Shown in pieces: positions 25,601-36,675 of a DNA stretch of 64,000 bases. Made by a program: the position numbers and the translations under genes. Location: positions 620,001 to 684,000 of the forward strand of contig OY783217.1 in assembly GCA_963678705.1 (NCBI GenBank), in the 5' to 3' direction. The notes beneath the pieces are model-generated. The model was not told the DNA's origin. It saw nothing but the letters and a program-made list of their open reading frames with translations, and searched no databases. This stretch comes from Panorpa germanica (lineage: Eukaryota > Arthropoda > Insecta > Mecoptera > Panorpidae). Within the stretch, counting starts at the first letter, position 1, and each line of letters starts with the position of its first letter.

Positions 25601-28412
25601 GCTAAATATATTTCTGTTATGTAATAAACGATGTCGAAACTATTTGAATTCTATTTTCCGGCACACCTTCTACACATAAAACGTATTTATGTATTACAAA
25701 AAAATATTGAAATATATACGTGAGTATATTTACATTTCTAAAACGTAGATTTTGAAACTAGGTGTTCCTATGTTTGAAATTTTCTATTTGCTCTTGGATT
25801 TTAAAGGTTTAAATTATCAACGTTAAATATCAGCGAATTAATGTTGCTTTTTACTCCGGATAAGCAGAGCCGCATCGGGGCCCACCGATCGTAAAAGCGG
25901 GCCATGCAGTTCTGGATCGCTGAACATCGGTAAGTTGATTTGATAATTTCTTTTAAGAACTTTCTCCACTTTCAAAATAATCAGCTTATATATAATTATT
26001 AAAAATGACATGTTGGAATGCACTGTTACAAAAAAAAAAAAGATAACAAAGTTTGACGATATAATACAAATAATGCGTATCATTATTAAGTTTTAAAAGA
26101 TAAATGTTCCGTGAAGTCCACCCAGGGGCGTCGTAACCCAGATAGTCCCTACAAACATACATGAAACAGTGCTTTCGGATTCGATTTCCGCATTGTTTGG
26201 TTTGTTCGTTATTTTATTAAGTTGGTTCAATATATAATCAAAAACATATAAGGCAGCGATGTAGGTCACATATATGACATCTCGACAAAATAGAAACCGC
26301 TTAAGAATTTTAATAAAACTATTTTTCCACTCGAAAAATATGTTTTGAAATAAGCGATATTAGTCGCTAGATGGCAACTAAGTCAGTAATAATTATTTAA
26401 ACTTTTCTTACGGTTATTTTCATATTTGAAATGTAAATTTCATTTGAAAATAAACAAAAAAGAATTTATAAAACAAATTTTCTATACTGTTTGAATATAA
26501 ATGCTGATAAATAATATTGAATTCTACAACTGCATACGGCAATAATGTAAAATTGCTTACAAATGCTATAAGACACAGAATAATGCATATGTGTCATGTA
26601 CATACACTGACCTACCTTTTAATACAATTATGTAATTTTATACACCTGCAATTTCCACTATGAATGCACTATGCACTTTTTTATATTCGATCTAAGAGTT
26701 ATCCACACTGTTCATTATAAAATAACACGCACTTCAAAACTTATTGTTAACACAAAAAAACAATAACTTAAATAATTAAATAAAAGAATTATCACAACTT
26801 TATTTATAAATATTTATTAAATGCATTTAATTAAATAGAACTCTGAGTTATTTAGCATTTCACTTATGGTATGTTAATTACATTATATTTAGAATGTATA
26901 ATCAAATGTAATTCATTCCGAACTTTGTACAGTTATTTTAATTATCTACTTCATACAAAAAACTTAAACGATTATATATGTTTTGTTTATCAGTAACTTT
27001 AAGTAATATTTGAATTAACCGAAAATAAAATCAATTAAAAAATCAGATTATAATACACTCTGATTAGAAAATAGTTCTCGTTGGCGTCGCATTCAGGTCC
27101 AGGTTCGTGTGTAGAAGCGCCGACGTATTAACGCACACTGTGACTGTATTATTGATAATCTTCAACTAGTGTTCAACACTTCCATTTACTATGGTAGGAC
27201 TATTCTTATAGATCCACACCAAAAAAAAAACGCACCAAAATACTTATGTAAACAATTTCTATATCAAGCAAACCACGTGTCGCATAATTGAAATTTGTAG
27301 GTTAACTAACTCCTGTAATTATTGGAATAATTAACAGTAATTAAAATAAACAACACTGTTTGATATACTGTTTGTGAAATATGATTACTTATAAAAAACT
27401 CTAATTAAGAATTTATTGAAGATTGAAACCAAATTAGGTTTGAGTCTCCGAAAATGTTTACTACCCTATTTGTTTTATTATACGAGTGAATTAGTCTGTG
27501 GGTCTGTGGTTCTATAAATTAATCAATTATAAATAAATACACACAAAAATAGAATATTAGCCTACTTTAATTTAGTTTTAACCCACTCTTCGAAACTTTT
27601 CTACAACGAATATGCTGCCACGCTCTATTTGCAATTCTATTCGCTCCATTTTAAATTAGTTTAAGATAATGATTGCCATAATCACTTACGTGCTATCTTA
27701 ATTTAATTGGTTCCTGTTTCATATTATAATATCCTGTACTGATTAGAGTTTTAATCGTACTGACTCACAATATATCGCATACTAATCCAACAATGGTAGT
27801 TATTCAAAATAAGCAAATGTAACTTTCAAAACAGACAAGATGTATGATATTTTAAATAAATCTCACATTTTATTTAAGCGAAACCTTGTCAAATAAATTC
27901 TAAAGTGGTTTAAATTTCTCATAAAATGGATTAGAATGATAATTCTTTAATCCTTACAAAGATACAATTATTTAATCTTTGAAAAGGTCTGTTTAAAAAG
28001 TTTTCTGATTTTAATAATTCATAAAAAGGAATCATTTTTCAAAAAGTAATATAATAGGTTTTTTAATAATATAAAGGCATTTTTTATTATGTTTAATAAA
28101 CCTCAAAAACACGTAATTATGTGTACAAGAGGGTAATTTCATGGTTCAATTTATATTATTACTAAATAATAAATGAAACACTGCAGTTTTTTAAAACATT
28201 TATATTATTTAAATTGATATAATTTATTACATCACATTTGTACACAAAAACCACATATTAAATACGAACACTGATAATTTCATAGATTCTAAAAATCTAA
28301 ACAGTTTTTAAGATTACAAACATACTGAAATATAGAAAAGGTGGTCCTTCTTTCATTTAATTAATTTAATATACAGCTAAAAGTAATTATTAATTTGAAC
28401 TCTATATAACAA
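19687..28412. other. 8.7-kb intergenic stretch, no supported gene
   Basis: This stretch separates the 5' end of the SLC5 gene from the 3' end of ATP13A1. Frames of 60-124 codons occur on both strands, but none has a recognisable domain, good codon pattern and paired splice signals together. One exon-like segment (21564-21661) was examined and not accepted. Short GC-richer pieces near 23.76 kb and 26.12 kb begin like insect SINE or dispersed repeats (CCAGTGGCGGAT; CCCAGGGGCGTCG) but have no full structure. Confidence 0.5.
23035..23071. repeat. End of a dispersed repeat (ACCCCGTTGCAAAGCGACG)
   Basis: The sequence ACCCCGTTGCAAAGCGACG with AT-rich continuation is matched in reverse orientation at 36133-36158. 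Similar CCCG..GCAA..CG phrases end many AT-rich insect repeats. The other boundary is not visible. Confidence 0.45.
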
Positions 28413-31400
28413 TTATCGTATTTTAATTTTACCTTCACCAAATAACCATAAACATATTCTATCGACTAAAAATGCGAAGAAGAAATCCGCGAATAAAACT
28501 TGGATGAGTATTAATCGAAACTGAAAGAAAATAAATTCATTATAGTACATATGTAATTGATTCATAATATAAATAAATAATGGTACATATATAACTTACT
28601 TCAGATGGAAAATCGATAATTTCAAATTGGTATGAAATTTCTGGAATCACTCCAAGTGCTAAAGCTACAACAGCCCCGCCCGAAGCCAATATGCTATACA
28701 TTAGAGCTTTATGTTCTCTAAGACTTTGCATAAAAGGAGGGCCCTTTATAAAACAAGAAACCAATTATTAAACGGTGTATAACAAGCATATAACAAATAC
28801 TGCTGAAGATTAATACTTACTCTGTAATTAATTGCAAAGGTTGCAACTTGTAAAGTCATTGATATTATATACACGGTACTGTTCAGTATTGTGGGAACGA
28901 AGGGTTCTTCTTCTTCAATTTCAGTGCTTAATTTTATTTTAGGTTTTACTTCCCTAAAAAACAATTCAAACTTTGTTCATTGTTTCATTGATAATACAAT
29001 ATAATGTAATTTGTAATTTATACATACGCTTCTGGAGTTCTAGCATGTGCTTCTTGAACTAAAAATATTAAACAACAAAAATGAACTGCAAATTGAGATA
29101 GCACCGTAAGAATTGTATAAGCATTAAAAATATTGGGTAATGGCCTCTGTTTTGATAAAGTACGCAATGGCTGAAACAAACATTTTAATATAACTTGTAG
29201 TCGTTTAAAATAATACAAATAAAGAAATAGAATTTTTAAGTACCATTGATCTAGATATAAACAGAAAACAAGCTGCCAGCAATAATCCCTGTAGAGTGGC
29301 CTGAGTATCACTAAATTTAATTCCATCTAAGTACAAGACAGACTGACTGTAAGCCAGAATTAAGGCATTCAAAGCCAAAATTTTGAACATCTGAAGGGTA
29401 GTTACGAGCGTACAACGTCCTTGCTTGATTATGTGGCATACTGCAAATAAAATTACGTATTTTAACTATTCATAATATTCATCGTTACAAAGTTAACGCA
29501 TATTTGAATGAAACTTACTGCACTGAATCGATGATAATTTGCTAGTAAATGGAGCAGCTATGCTAGCGTCTCCTAGTTTAACGATTTGTGATTGGTCTTC
29601 TTCAAGTTCCTTCATAAGCTTATTAATTCTTTCTTGCTGCATTGCTATAGCATCTCTTGGACGTGGTTGAGCGTTATTTTCGGTATTAGCGACCCTGTTT
29701 CTTGCAACTAAATTATTTAATTCTTCTCTAGTTGGTCTATTTCGTTCACTTCTATCTGATTTTTCCTTTTTGTCTTTCTTTTCTGCGGGGAGCCTTTCTG
29801 GTGCATTTGACAATATTGCCACGCCAACGTCAGCATGCTTTAAAGCACCGACGTCATTTGTTCCATCACCACACATCAAGGTAGTATACCCTAGCGCTTT
29901 CAATGATACTATAACAAATTCTTTTTGCTTAGGCGCTACTCTGGCGAAAACAGCTATATATGGTAACAACTTCATTAAATACGCATGATGCTTTTCTTCC
30001 ATATGTGACAAGCCCTCTCCCGTTATGCACAAATCATAACCATCTTTTAATTCGTAAACAGATTTCGAAACAATTGGAATACTAAGAGATCTATCAATTG
30101 CTTCCCAAATCCAGTCAGTCTTTTGTTGGGTTAATATCAAAGTTTTTGGTTTTTGAGTAAACTTTAATTCTTTGGCAACGTGGCAAGCTGTTAGAGGGTT
30201 GTCTCCAGTTATCATTACAACAGAGTGTGACGCATACAGTATTTCTTTAATTACATTTTTAGAGTCTAATTTTAATGGGCAAGAAATGATTACAAAGCCA
30301 GCGAATGTGAGGTCGTCTTCTACCTTCTCCCGCGTTAAATCACGAAGTTCACCAGAACTTAATGTGCCAAGTTCTTTCCAGCCTAAAGCAAGAACTCTGG
30401 CCCCTCTCCTGGATAAATCTAAATAAATATCGTCATAGTCGCTTGGAACATTTTGAAACATAGACTTTAAAGTTTCAGGAGCTCCTTTAACAGTTGCTAA
30501 GTACATGCTATCACTCGTGTTATGCAGAGTGTAGCCCGCTACCACGGACATCCTCTTTAAAGCTGAGGAAAAATGATACCTGTGGAATATTTTTAGCCCC
30601 GGACTTTTTCCCTTCTTCGGTATAACAGCATCATTTTTTGTTAAATTCCAATCAACAGCTGTTAGCGTTGCTTTCTCCAAGGGATCTCCAACTAAACCGT
30701 CTTCTAGCTGTGCTAACGAATGACATGTTGCTAAAACCTGCGCTGTTTCTATAGGTGCGTCACTTATTGGAGTAACGCCTGGGCCCTTCCCCACTCCAGC
30801 TATTCCTTCAACCACTAAATTATCACTAGTTAATGTCCCAGTTTTATCAAAGCAGCAAATATCAATTTTTCCAGCAAATGGTATTCTAAATGGTTCTGTA
30901 CAAAACACATTTAGTTTTGATAACGATAACAGTGATGTATTCACAGCCAGTGATAATTCTATCGGCAGTTCAGGTGGAATGACTGATGTAAGAATTAATG
31001 TACATTCTAAAAATAATTTATATCTATTGCGTTCTAAGTCTTCACTGCCTTTTATCCAGACATAGACAGCTGCAGCAACTGCGAATATTAACAAAAACAA
31101 AATGAAACCAAACGTTTCTAAATTGTTGGCTGTTACACGCTTAACACCGAAAAGAATTGTTCTCAATAGCTTTCCCTGGGACGTGTTGAATCCAGTTCTA
31201 ATAACGTATCCCACACAACCATTATCTGGAGGACGACTTCCTGAAGTCTTTGGTGGAGGTGTATGTTGTACTACCTTCGTGCCACCGAATAAAAGATGCA
31301 ATTTTCCATGCCCCTCTGGCTCTAAAATGTTTGTACCATCAAAATTTTCAATAGGTTCTTTCATTAATGGAACGGATTCACCTGTTAGCATACTCTCATC

Positions 31401-32498
31401 GACAATACAGGGCCCCTTTAATAATAATAAGTCACAGGGCACCAGGTTATCATTCTGTGACCTGGTTATTGAAACTTTATCGCCCGGCACCAACTGATCA
31501 GTGAATATTTGCTTCCATTTTCGGTTTCTGTATACATTTATCAAATAAGGTTTGGTACCCATTTTCCTTATTTCAGCCATGTTACGCAATTGTTGCTGGA
31601 CTAATGTACATTCGAACAATACCAGCATTACTAAAGTAAACAGTGAGTAGTACCAGTATTTATCTAGACACCATAGTGCAACGCAAAATATTTGAAATAC
31701 AAAAAATGGAGCTGTGGCACGTTCTTTGAATAATTCCATAAATTCAGGAACAACCTGAGAATTTAAAGATTATCTTAATTCTATTTATATGTAACAAGAT
31801 CTTATCATGAGTATTTTGTCAAAACTTACCATATCCAATTGATTTTTTCCATATGTTGATTCAGCCTCTGCAACATCGCTATCTTCTTGATATCCTTTCC
31901 ATTCCATGTAGTATTTGTAAGAATTGTTGATGGGAAACTCAACTTCCCCGAACCGTTTTTTGTCATCATTCCAAACATACTTTGTTTTTTGGAAAACAAA
32001 CCACACAGATTTTTCCTTTACACCATCCTGTTTAGTGTGGTTCAATCGTACAAGTTCTGAATAGCCATTGTTGGCTGTTGGCACAACTTTTACTATACTT
32101 GCTGAATGCGGATCTCGTACCTATAGCATTTAAATTTCTTTGATGAATAAACATTCTTGATAATCCCTTATGTACTAATGTAATTTTTAAATTAAAAAGT
32201 ATTCGTTAAAGCGAGTAATACTTACCGGTCGGCATGTTAAAAAGCAATGCACATGAACAGTCCAATAACAACATAAACTTGTTAAAATCTGCAGACAGCC
32301 AAGAACTCCTAGTGAAACCCAGCCGGCCTCATTATATTCTTCAAATCCATACACAAAAAAAAATAAATATACCCAACTAATATAAAGAACTACAAATGGT
32401 AATACTGTTCCTTGTAAATATAATGGAATTGGTTTATATAAACTAACATATTGTACAAGATCATCGAGTTTTAAAGATTTAACCTTTACCGTCGCCAT
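28413..32498 (-). CDS. ATP13A1: Endoplasmic reticulum P5A-type ATPase ATP13A1 (TM-helix dislocase)
   Basis: The model has eight exons: 32498-32226, 32120-31830, 31754-29519, 29440-29244, 29170-29028, 28953-28821, 28743-28600 and 28520-28413. All joins are in phase and give 1174 aa, close to the roughly 1200 aa of animal ATP13A1. Visible P-type motifs are TGES (312-315, actuator domain), the P5A-specific PPELP in helix 4 (448-452), DKTGT with the phosphorylated Asp491, KGAPE (611-615) and GDGTND (817-822). A Lys/Glu/Arg-rich insert follows the hinge motif. The last five exons match the conserved C-terminal helices ([47 protein letters not shown]). From family knowledge, P5A ATPases in the ER membrane remove mistargeted tail-anchored and mis-oriented transmembrane segments. 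The large 2236-nt exon 3 holds most of the catalytic domains. No motif residue is missing, so the enzyme should be active. Confidence 0.96.
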
Positions 32499-32828
32499 GT
32501 CTCCCCGTCTCCATTAAAACTGACGGATAAAATAATACGTAGCACTAAACATATTCAGCCATGTTCTACTATATTCATGGTCTCTGTAATACCGACTCGT
32601 AGAAGTTCAACTATTTGTACATAAATGGCGCCAGCATAAACAAGAATCACATAGTCTGTGACAGTCTGATTAGAAATATTATTTGTTATTTTTAACCTTC
32701 ATTTACTTTATTTATTTTAAATCTTCAGGTGCTTAAACTGTATATACATAATTGTATGTTGCTTACTGCTCTTACGCTAACTTAAGTATACTTAGACTAG
32801 ACTTTAGATACAGAATCTTTAGAAATAT

Positions 32829-33603
32829 TTAATAATAGTACATAGTTCCATCAGCGGGTTGTCTTGAGTACCCAGGATTAGTTATTGGCAAATGATGGCT
32901 GCTGCACATAACTTTCGGTTGGAATGTCGACACGCGCTCCGATATTCCTCCATATTGAAGAGGATGGCCCTACGTTAAAGTTAAATAGATAGTAAGTAAA
33001 CTATTGCATCATTATTAACCATGTTGCAAGCAACTTACAAGAGGTATTTTAATTTTCTTTGGAATCTCTTTAGTGTTCATCAATCTTCGCCACGGCAGTT
33101 CGCTAATATTATCATCTTCAATTTGGCATATTGGTGCTAAATCGTTTTCGTTACTTATTGTATCCGGTTGAAGAATAACATCTATTCGATCCGGAAATAA
33201 TTCGGCGTTATGTTTATACGAAGATGACAACTTAGTATCTAAAGCATCTTTCGGGGCTCTAAATTAAAACACAAATTAAAACCAGCAAGTTCATGAAACG
33301 TAGAATTAATGGATAGAAGTGTTACCTTAGTCCTTGGAATAGGAAACTTCGCCGGACACTCGACAATGTGTGATGATAGCTTAATCTTTCGTACGGCTTT
33401 AATCCCTCGTGCCATAAACTCGTATTTTCTGGTTCAGTCACTGTAGGCCCGGGAGGATATTGTCGATATACTCCTTCAGTTAACAAAAATGGTAACCACT
33501 CCCTGTTACGAACTCTGCGTGTTTCTCGTCCTCTGGAATCAAATTTAAGTAAATAACAACTGAAATTAACATGTCCATCTAAAGATCCTTACTCCATTTC
33601 CAT
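32829..33603 (-). CDS. Uncharacterised 192-aa protein, possible cilia/sperm-tail component
   Basis: The model has four exons: 33603-33593, 33532-33326, 33258-33039 and 32969-32829, all in phase, encoding 192 aa. The first exon codes only MEME minus one base. The protein is soluble with no signal peptide or membrane segment. It is rich in Pro, Tyr, Arg and His, with short conserved-looking motifs (EWLPFLLTEGVYRQYPPGP; ITNPGYSRQPADGTMYYY at the very end) instead of a folded-domain pattern. That style is common in axonemal microtubule-associated or inner proteins, but I cannot name the family. It ends 330 bp before the ATP13A1 start and is transcribed in the same direction. It is head-to-head with the DUF4485 gene across 331 bp that hold an X-box, which is the main argument for a ciliary role. 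ATG 33603 is preferred to the in-frame ATG at 33597 because it is upstream and has ACCAATGG context. Confidence 0.75.
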
Positions 33604-33934
33604 TGGTGCTAAAATATAAATACAAAAGTGCATGAAGAATCTAAACGATTTTGTTTGTTTATTCAATAAAATATTCTTCTAGGTTCTCCTCTGACGATGG
33701 TGTATAAACACAGAGCCGTATCGTGGGTAGAAGGCGCTTGTGTGGTCTTCAATATTGTCGCACGCACAACTCGGCCCTGCATAACCATAAACCCGTTGCC
33801 ATAGCAAAACAATTGATTATTTTTGAAACCATTTGAAACAAACAATAAACAAAATATTTTTGCTTATTTAATAAAGTCACAAATTACAGTTTTCTGTGAT
33901 TCACCATGAAATGAAACCTTAGCTTGATAGAAAA
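33604..33934. promoter_or_regulatory. Bidirectional promoter region of two divergent genes
   Basis: This is the 331 bp between the start codons of the minus-strand 192-aa gene and the plus-strand DUF4485 gene. The middle (about 33690-33810) is clearly richer in G+C and CpG than the flanks, as is usual for a shared promoter. A three-codon upstream frame (ATG AAA TGA at 33905-33913) precedes the DUF4485 start. An open frame at 33663-33800 on the minus strand is probably a by-product of this composition. Confidence 0.6.
33795..33808 (+). promoter_or_regulatory. RFX X-box
   Basis: GTTGCCATAGCAAA matches the X-box consensus GTHNYYATRRNAAC at 13 of 14 positions (final A instead of C). RFX factors bind this palindrome-like site upstream of ciliary genes in animals. 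It lies 192 bp from one start codon and 127 bp from the other, within the usual range for X-boxes. Confidence 0.65.
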
Positions 33935-34859
33935 ATGGCAGAAATATTCGATGAAGAATTTAATAATTATTTAGGAATAGCAAAGGGATTGGTGGAACAA
34001 ATAAAATGCAAGAAAGGTAAATCTAAACAAAAATTACTTTAAAAACATATAGAATTTTATGCAAGCTAGACTTACCTAGGTAACTTTTTTAATGTTAAAT
34101 GAACCTTAATACATGAAACTGTCTTTAATGCGTTACTAGTAACCTGAAGTATACTTTATTAACACTTTCTAGACCGCGACATATGTATTAGGTGGATAAA
34201 ACGGTTGTGCGAGTTAGTATCTACTAATGTGAATGTTAAGAAACACAGAAATAACTTCTTCAAATATTTCTTGAAAGTAATACAACATCAGCTACAACAT
34301 GAGGAATGTGATCGAGGATCTGAACCGGAAGTAGATACAAAGAACAAAGTATAATATGTGTAATAGTAAAAAACTGTAACAGACTACGTGCGACCTCCGT
34401 CTACGTACGACTATTATAAGTAAGGTTTATCATGAGCAAATTTCTACTTTAATGTTTATCAATACGTCATATATTCTGTCCATGATCTCGTACATACAAC
34501 AATCATACCATGTACGTTATCTAAGCCTAAAATTGAAGCTAACTTTAAGTAACTCCTAATAGTCAAAGGTCGCACGTGTTCTGCACCAGAGCAGCAAGGA
34601 AAGCGGTCAAAGTATTATCATTAAATATGTTAGAATGCGATGCCTGCTTTCCGTGCTTGTCTATCAACGCTTACCGTAAGAAAAAATTAACATAAAATTT
34701 AATTAAAAGGAACCTTTGGAGAAAAGTGCGGCTCCCGTTGTTCGTAAATGGTCAGCTGATGAGACTACATACATTTCATTGCAACCAATTGATGGTGGTG
34801 TCCTTTTGTACATGGCGGTAGCTAAAAAGCCGGAACTAGGGTGGGAACGATGGGGATAA
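33935..34859 (+). CDS. Small DUF4485-domain protein
   Basis: Exon 1 is 33935-34016 and exon 2 starts at 34173. Joined, they read a DUF4485 pattern: DEEFNNYLGIAKGLVEQI, then DRDICIRWIKRLCE, then VKKHRNNFFKYFLKVIQHQL. From family knowledge DUF4485 begins several centrosomal or ciliary proteins such as CEP112. Two endings are possible. Reading on through exon 2 gives a stop at 34354 and 87 aa. Splicing from AAA|GTATAA at 34348 to AAAAG|GAA at 34710 is in phase and adds a 49-residue tail (KWSADETTYISLQP, then GGVLLYMAVAKKPELGWERW) ending at 34859, for 135 aa. I favour the longer form because that block has strong coding character, cannot be explained by any other exon, and is followed at once by AATAAA. 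GAA|GTAGAT at 34333 is a second in-phase donor. Confidence 0.7.
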
Positions 34860-34865
34860 AATAAA
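34860..34865 (+). terminator. Polyadenylation signal AATAAA of the DUF4485 gene
   Basis: AATAAA starts immediately after the stop codon of the longer DUF4485 model and is the first such signal downstream of the gene. The A-run that follows makes the exact cleavage site unclear. Confidence 0.5.
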
Positions 34866-36130
34866 AAAAAAAACAATATAATTTTACATGAATATTTCTG
34901 TTTCATTACTTTTGAATTGCAGTTATTTGTACACAGTTAAATAAGTAAAAATATACATATATACAGAAAAGTTAAAATCTTTTCATCAAATAATGGAGAA
35001 AAATCTTATTTTCGGCGCCTTCTTAGTATGCAACTATTTTTACACAAATAAGAGTATAAATCGCTGCATCCGATCAGGCGTTGAATTTATTACCTGTAAT
35101 GCCATCTATAAAACAAATGAGTAACTTTTTCTGTTAATATATCTACAGTTTAATAGATGGCGCATTATGTTATTGCTGCAGAAAATTAATTTAAAATATC
35201 TGTCAAATTAATTAATAGATTAATTGATATGATAAATAATTTACCAAGCTGTTGACACAAAGTATTATATCCATTTTTTTATATATTGTGCCGCCCGTGC
35301 AACTGTACGACTCTGTGTAACTGTTGGATTACTTGGTTCTGATTATTTTCTTTAGGAATTTATTTTAAATTCTTCCAGTATTCGTATAAAATCTCTCTCT
35401 TACATTTTCCAATATTTTACCATTATATTATATACATAGAACTGTTTATTAAATTTTTTATAATTTTAAAGTAATTTAATTTTCATAAAATCTACTTAAA
35501 ATCTTGGCTCGCTTTTCTTTGTACATAACAGTTTCGTGTAAAATGGTTTTTTAACAATATAAGTACGAGTATAACCCAGGATTTTTTAATAAAAGTTTTA
35601 CCAATAAAAAAATTTCCCTTTTCCTACCCCCTGCGCCCTGTACCCTGTACCCTACACTCCCCTGTACTGTACCCCACCCGTTGTACTACAATGAATATTC
35701 ACTTAGTAAATATTTTAATAAAATCAGAGAATTTTAATAAGTTTGAAAAGTGCGCCAAACCGAAAGAGTTTAGTACAAAGTTTTAAAGCCTATGAGATTA
35801 CTCAAACTTATCTCGCAGGAACTTAATTGCACCTTATAATTAGCTGGCAAATAATTCAACATAGGAAACGATAATGTATACATTCTACTGCTTTAACACT
35901 AGTAGTTTTTTACGGTGATTTCAAAATTGAAATCCATTTTTAAATATCTGCCTAGAAAATAAAAAGGAAAAGAATACATTAGTAAAGCAATTTAAAACTT
36001 AAGAAGAAGGCGTTAAATATTGAATAAGTCCAATTAAATAATATTCAAACAAATATTTTAATTTAAAAATATAATTCAAATTTGAAATGAAATTACAAAT
36101 AATTTATTTATAATTTAAATGAAATATATT
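34866..36130. other. Intergenic AT-rich DNA with a C/T-rich microsatellite
   Basis: No gene is seen. A C-rich stretch at about 35617-35690 consists of CCCTGTA-like units. A single diverged half of the satellite P core is at 35903-35952. Confidence 0.55.
35903..35952 (+). repeat. Relic half-unit of the P satellite core
   Basis: AGTTTTTTACGGTGATTTC followed by AAATTGAAATCCATTTTTAA matches the first 50 bases of the P core found in the array 8-26 kb downstream, with a few changes. No second half is present. Confidence 0.6.
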
Positions 36131-36132
36131 AA

Positions 36133-36158
36133 ACAAGCGTCGCTTTGCAACGGGTAAA
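36133..36158. repeat. End of a dispersed repeat, reverse copy of that at 23035
   Basis: AGCGTCGCTTTGCAACGGGTAA is the reverse complement of the repeat end near 23.05 kb, with one base of difference in the G/C run. It abuts the inverted-repeat element that starts at 36160. Confidence 0.5.
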
Positions 36159-36159
36159 C

Positions 36160-36675
36160 ACTACCCAGGTAGGAAAAAATAACAGGGCCAGCCCTGGTCC
36201 AAGCTTGTGCCAAGTCTTGCCTGGCCCTAGCGTAGCCTGGCCCTAGCTTGGCTTAAATCTGGGTTGATGTCCTCGGGCCAAGCCTGGCGAACAGGCTTGA
36301 GCCAGGCATGGTAGGCAAGTTAAATTTTAAATTTTAATTAATAATTAATAGTTAATTTGTTAAATTTTTTCATCAATAAATCCTTAAATGTATTACCTCA
36401 CAATTATTCTGATTTTGTTTATTTAATAATAAAGTGCATACACTTACTCATAAATTGATTTACATTTATATACATAAAACATAATTCAATTCTCAGTTCA
36501 AGCCTGGCTGTAGATTGGGTCAAGCTTGGTGGCCAAAGCTTGGGCCAGGCTTGTTAGTTTGATAGTTAACGACGGGGCCACGGCTTGGGCCAGGCCTGGT
36601 ATCCAAGGCTTGGTATTTGACAATGGGGCCAGGACTCGCCCAGTTATAAGCATTGGGAGTTCCTACCTGGGTAGT
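36160..36675. mobile_element. Inverted-repeat element with GC-rich arms (TIR ACTACCCAGGTAGGAA)
   Basis: This 516-bp element has perfect 16-bp inverted ends. Two GC-rich arms of about 150-190 bp are full of GGCCAGGC and CAAGCTTGG words, which are their own approximate reverse complements. They flank an AT-rich centre (about 36315-36485). The whole could fold into a long imperfect hairpin. There is no coding frame and no clear target duplication. It has inserted next to the end of another dispersed repeat. It resembles a foldback or MITE-type non-autonomous DNA element. Confidence 0.7.

Noticed and set aside
33663..33845. 60-codon minus-strand frame in the divergent promoter, followed by AATAAA
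   Set aside because: It lies in the CpG-richer promoter core, overlaps the X-box, has no recognisable content, and its upstream part has no ATG.
34640..34675. A 12-codon start exon (ATGCCTGC...) that could splice into 34710
   Set aside because: The implied intron would be only 34 bp, too short for normal splicing.
34703..34906. Minus-strand frame of 67 codons overlapping the DUF4485 third exon
   Set aside because: It is the shadow of the plus-strand block, which has better codon pattern, an in-phase upstream partner and a polyadenylation signal.
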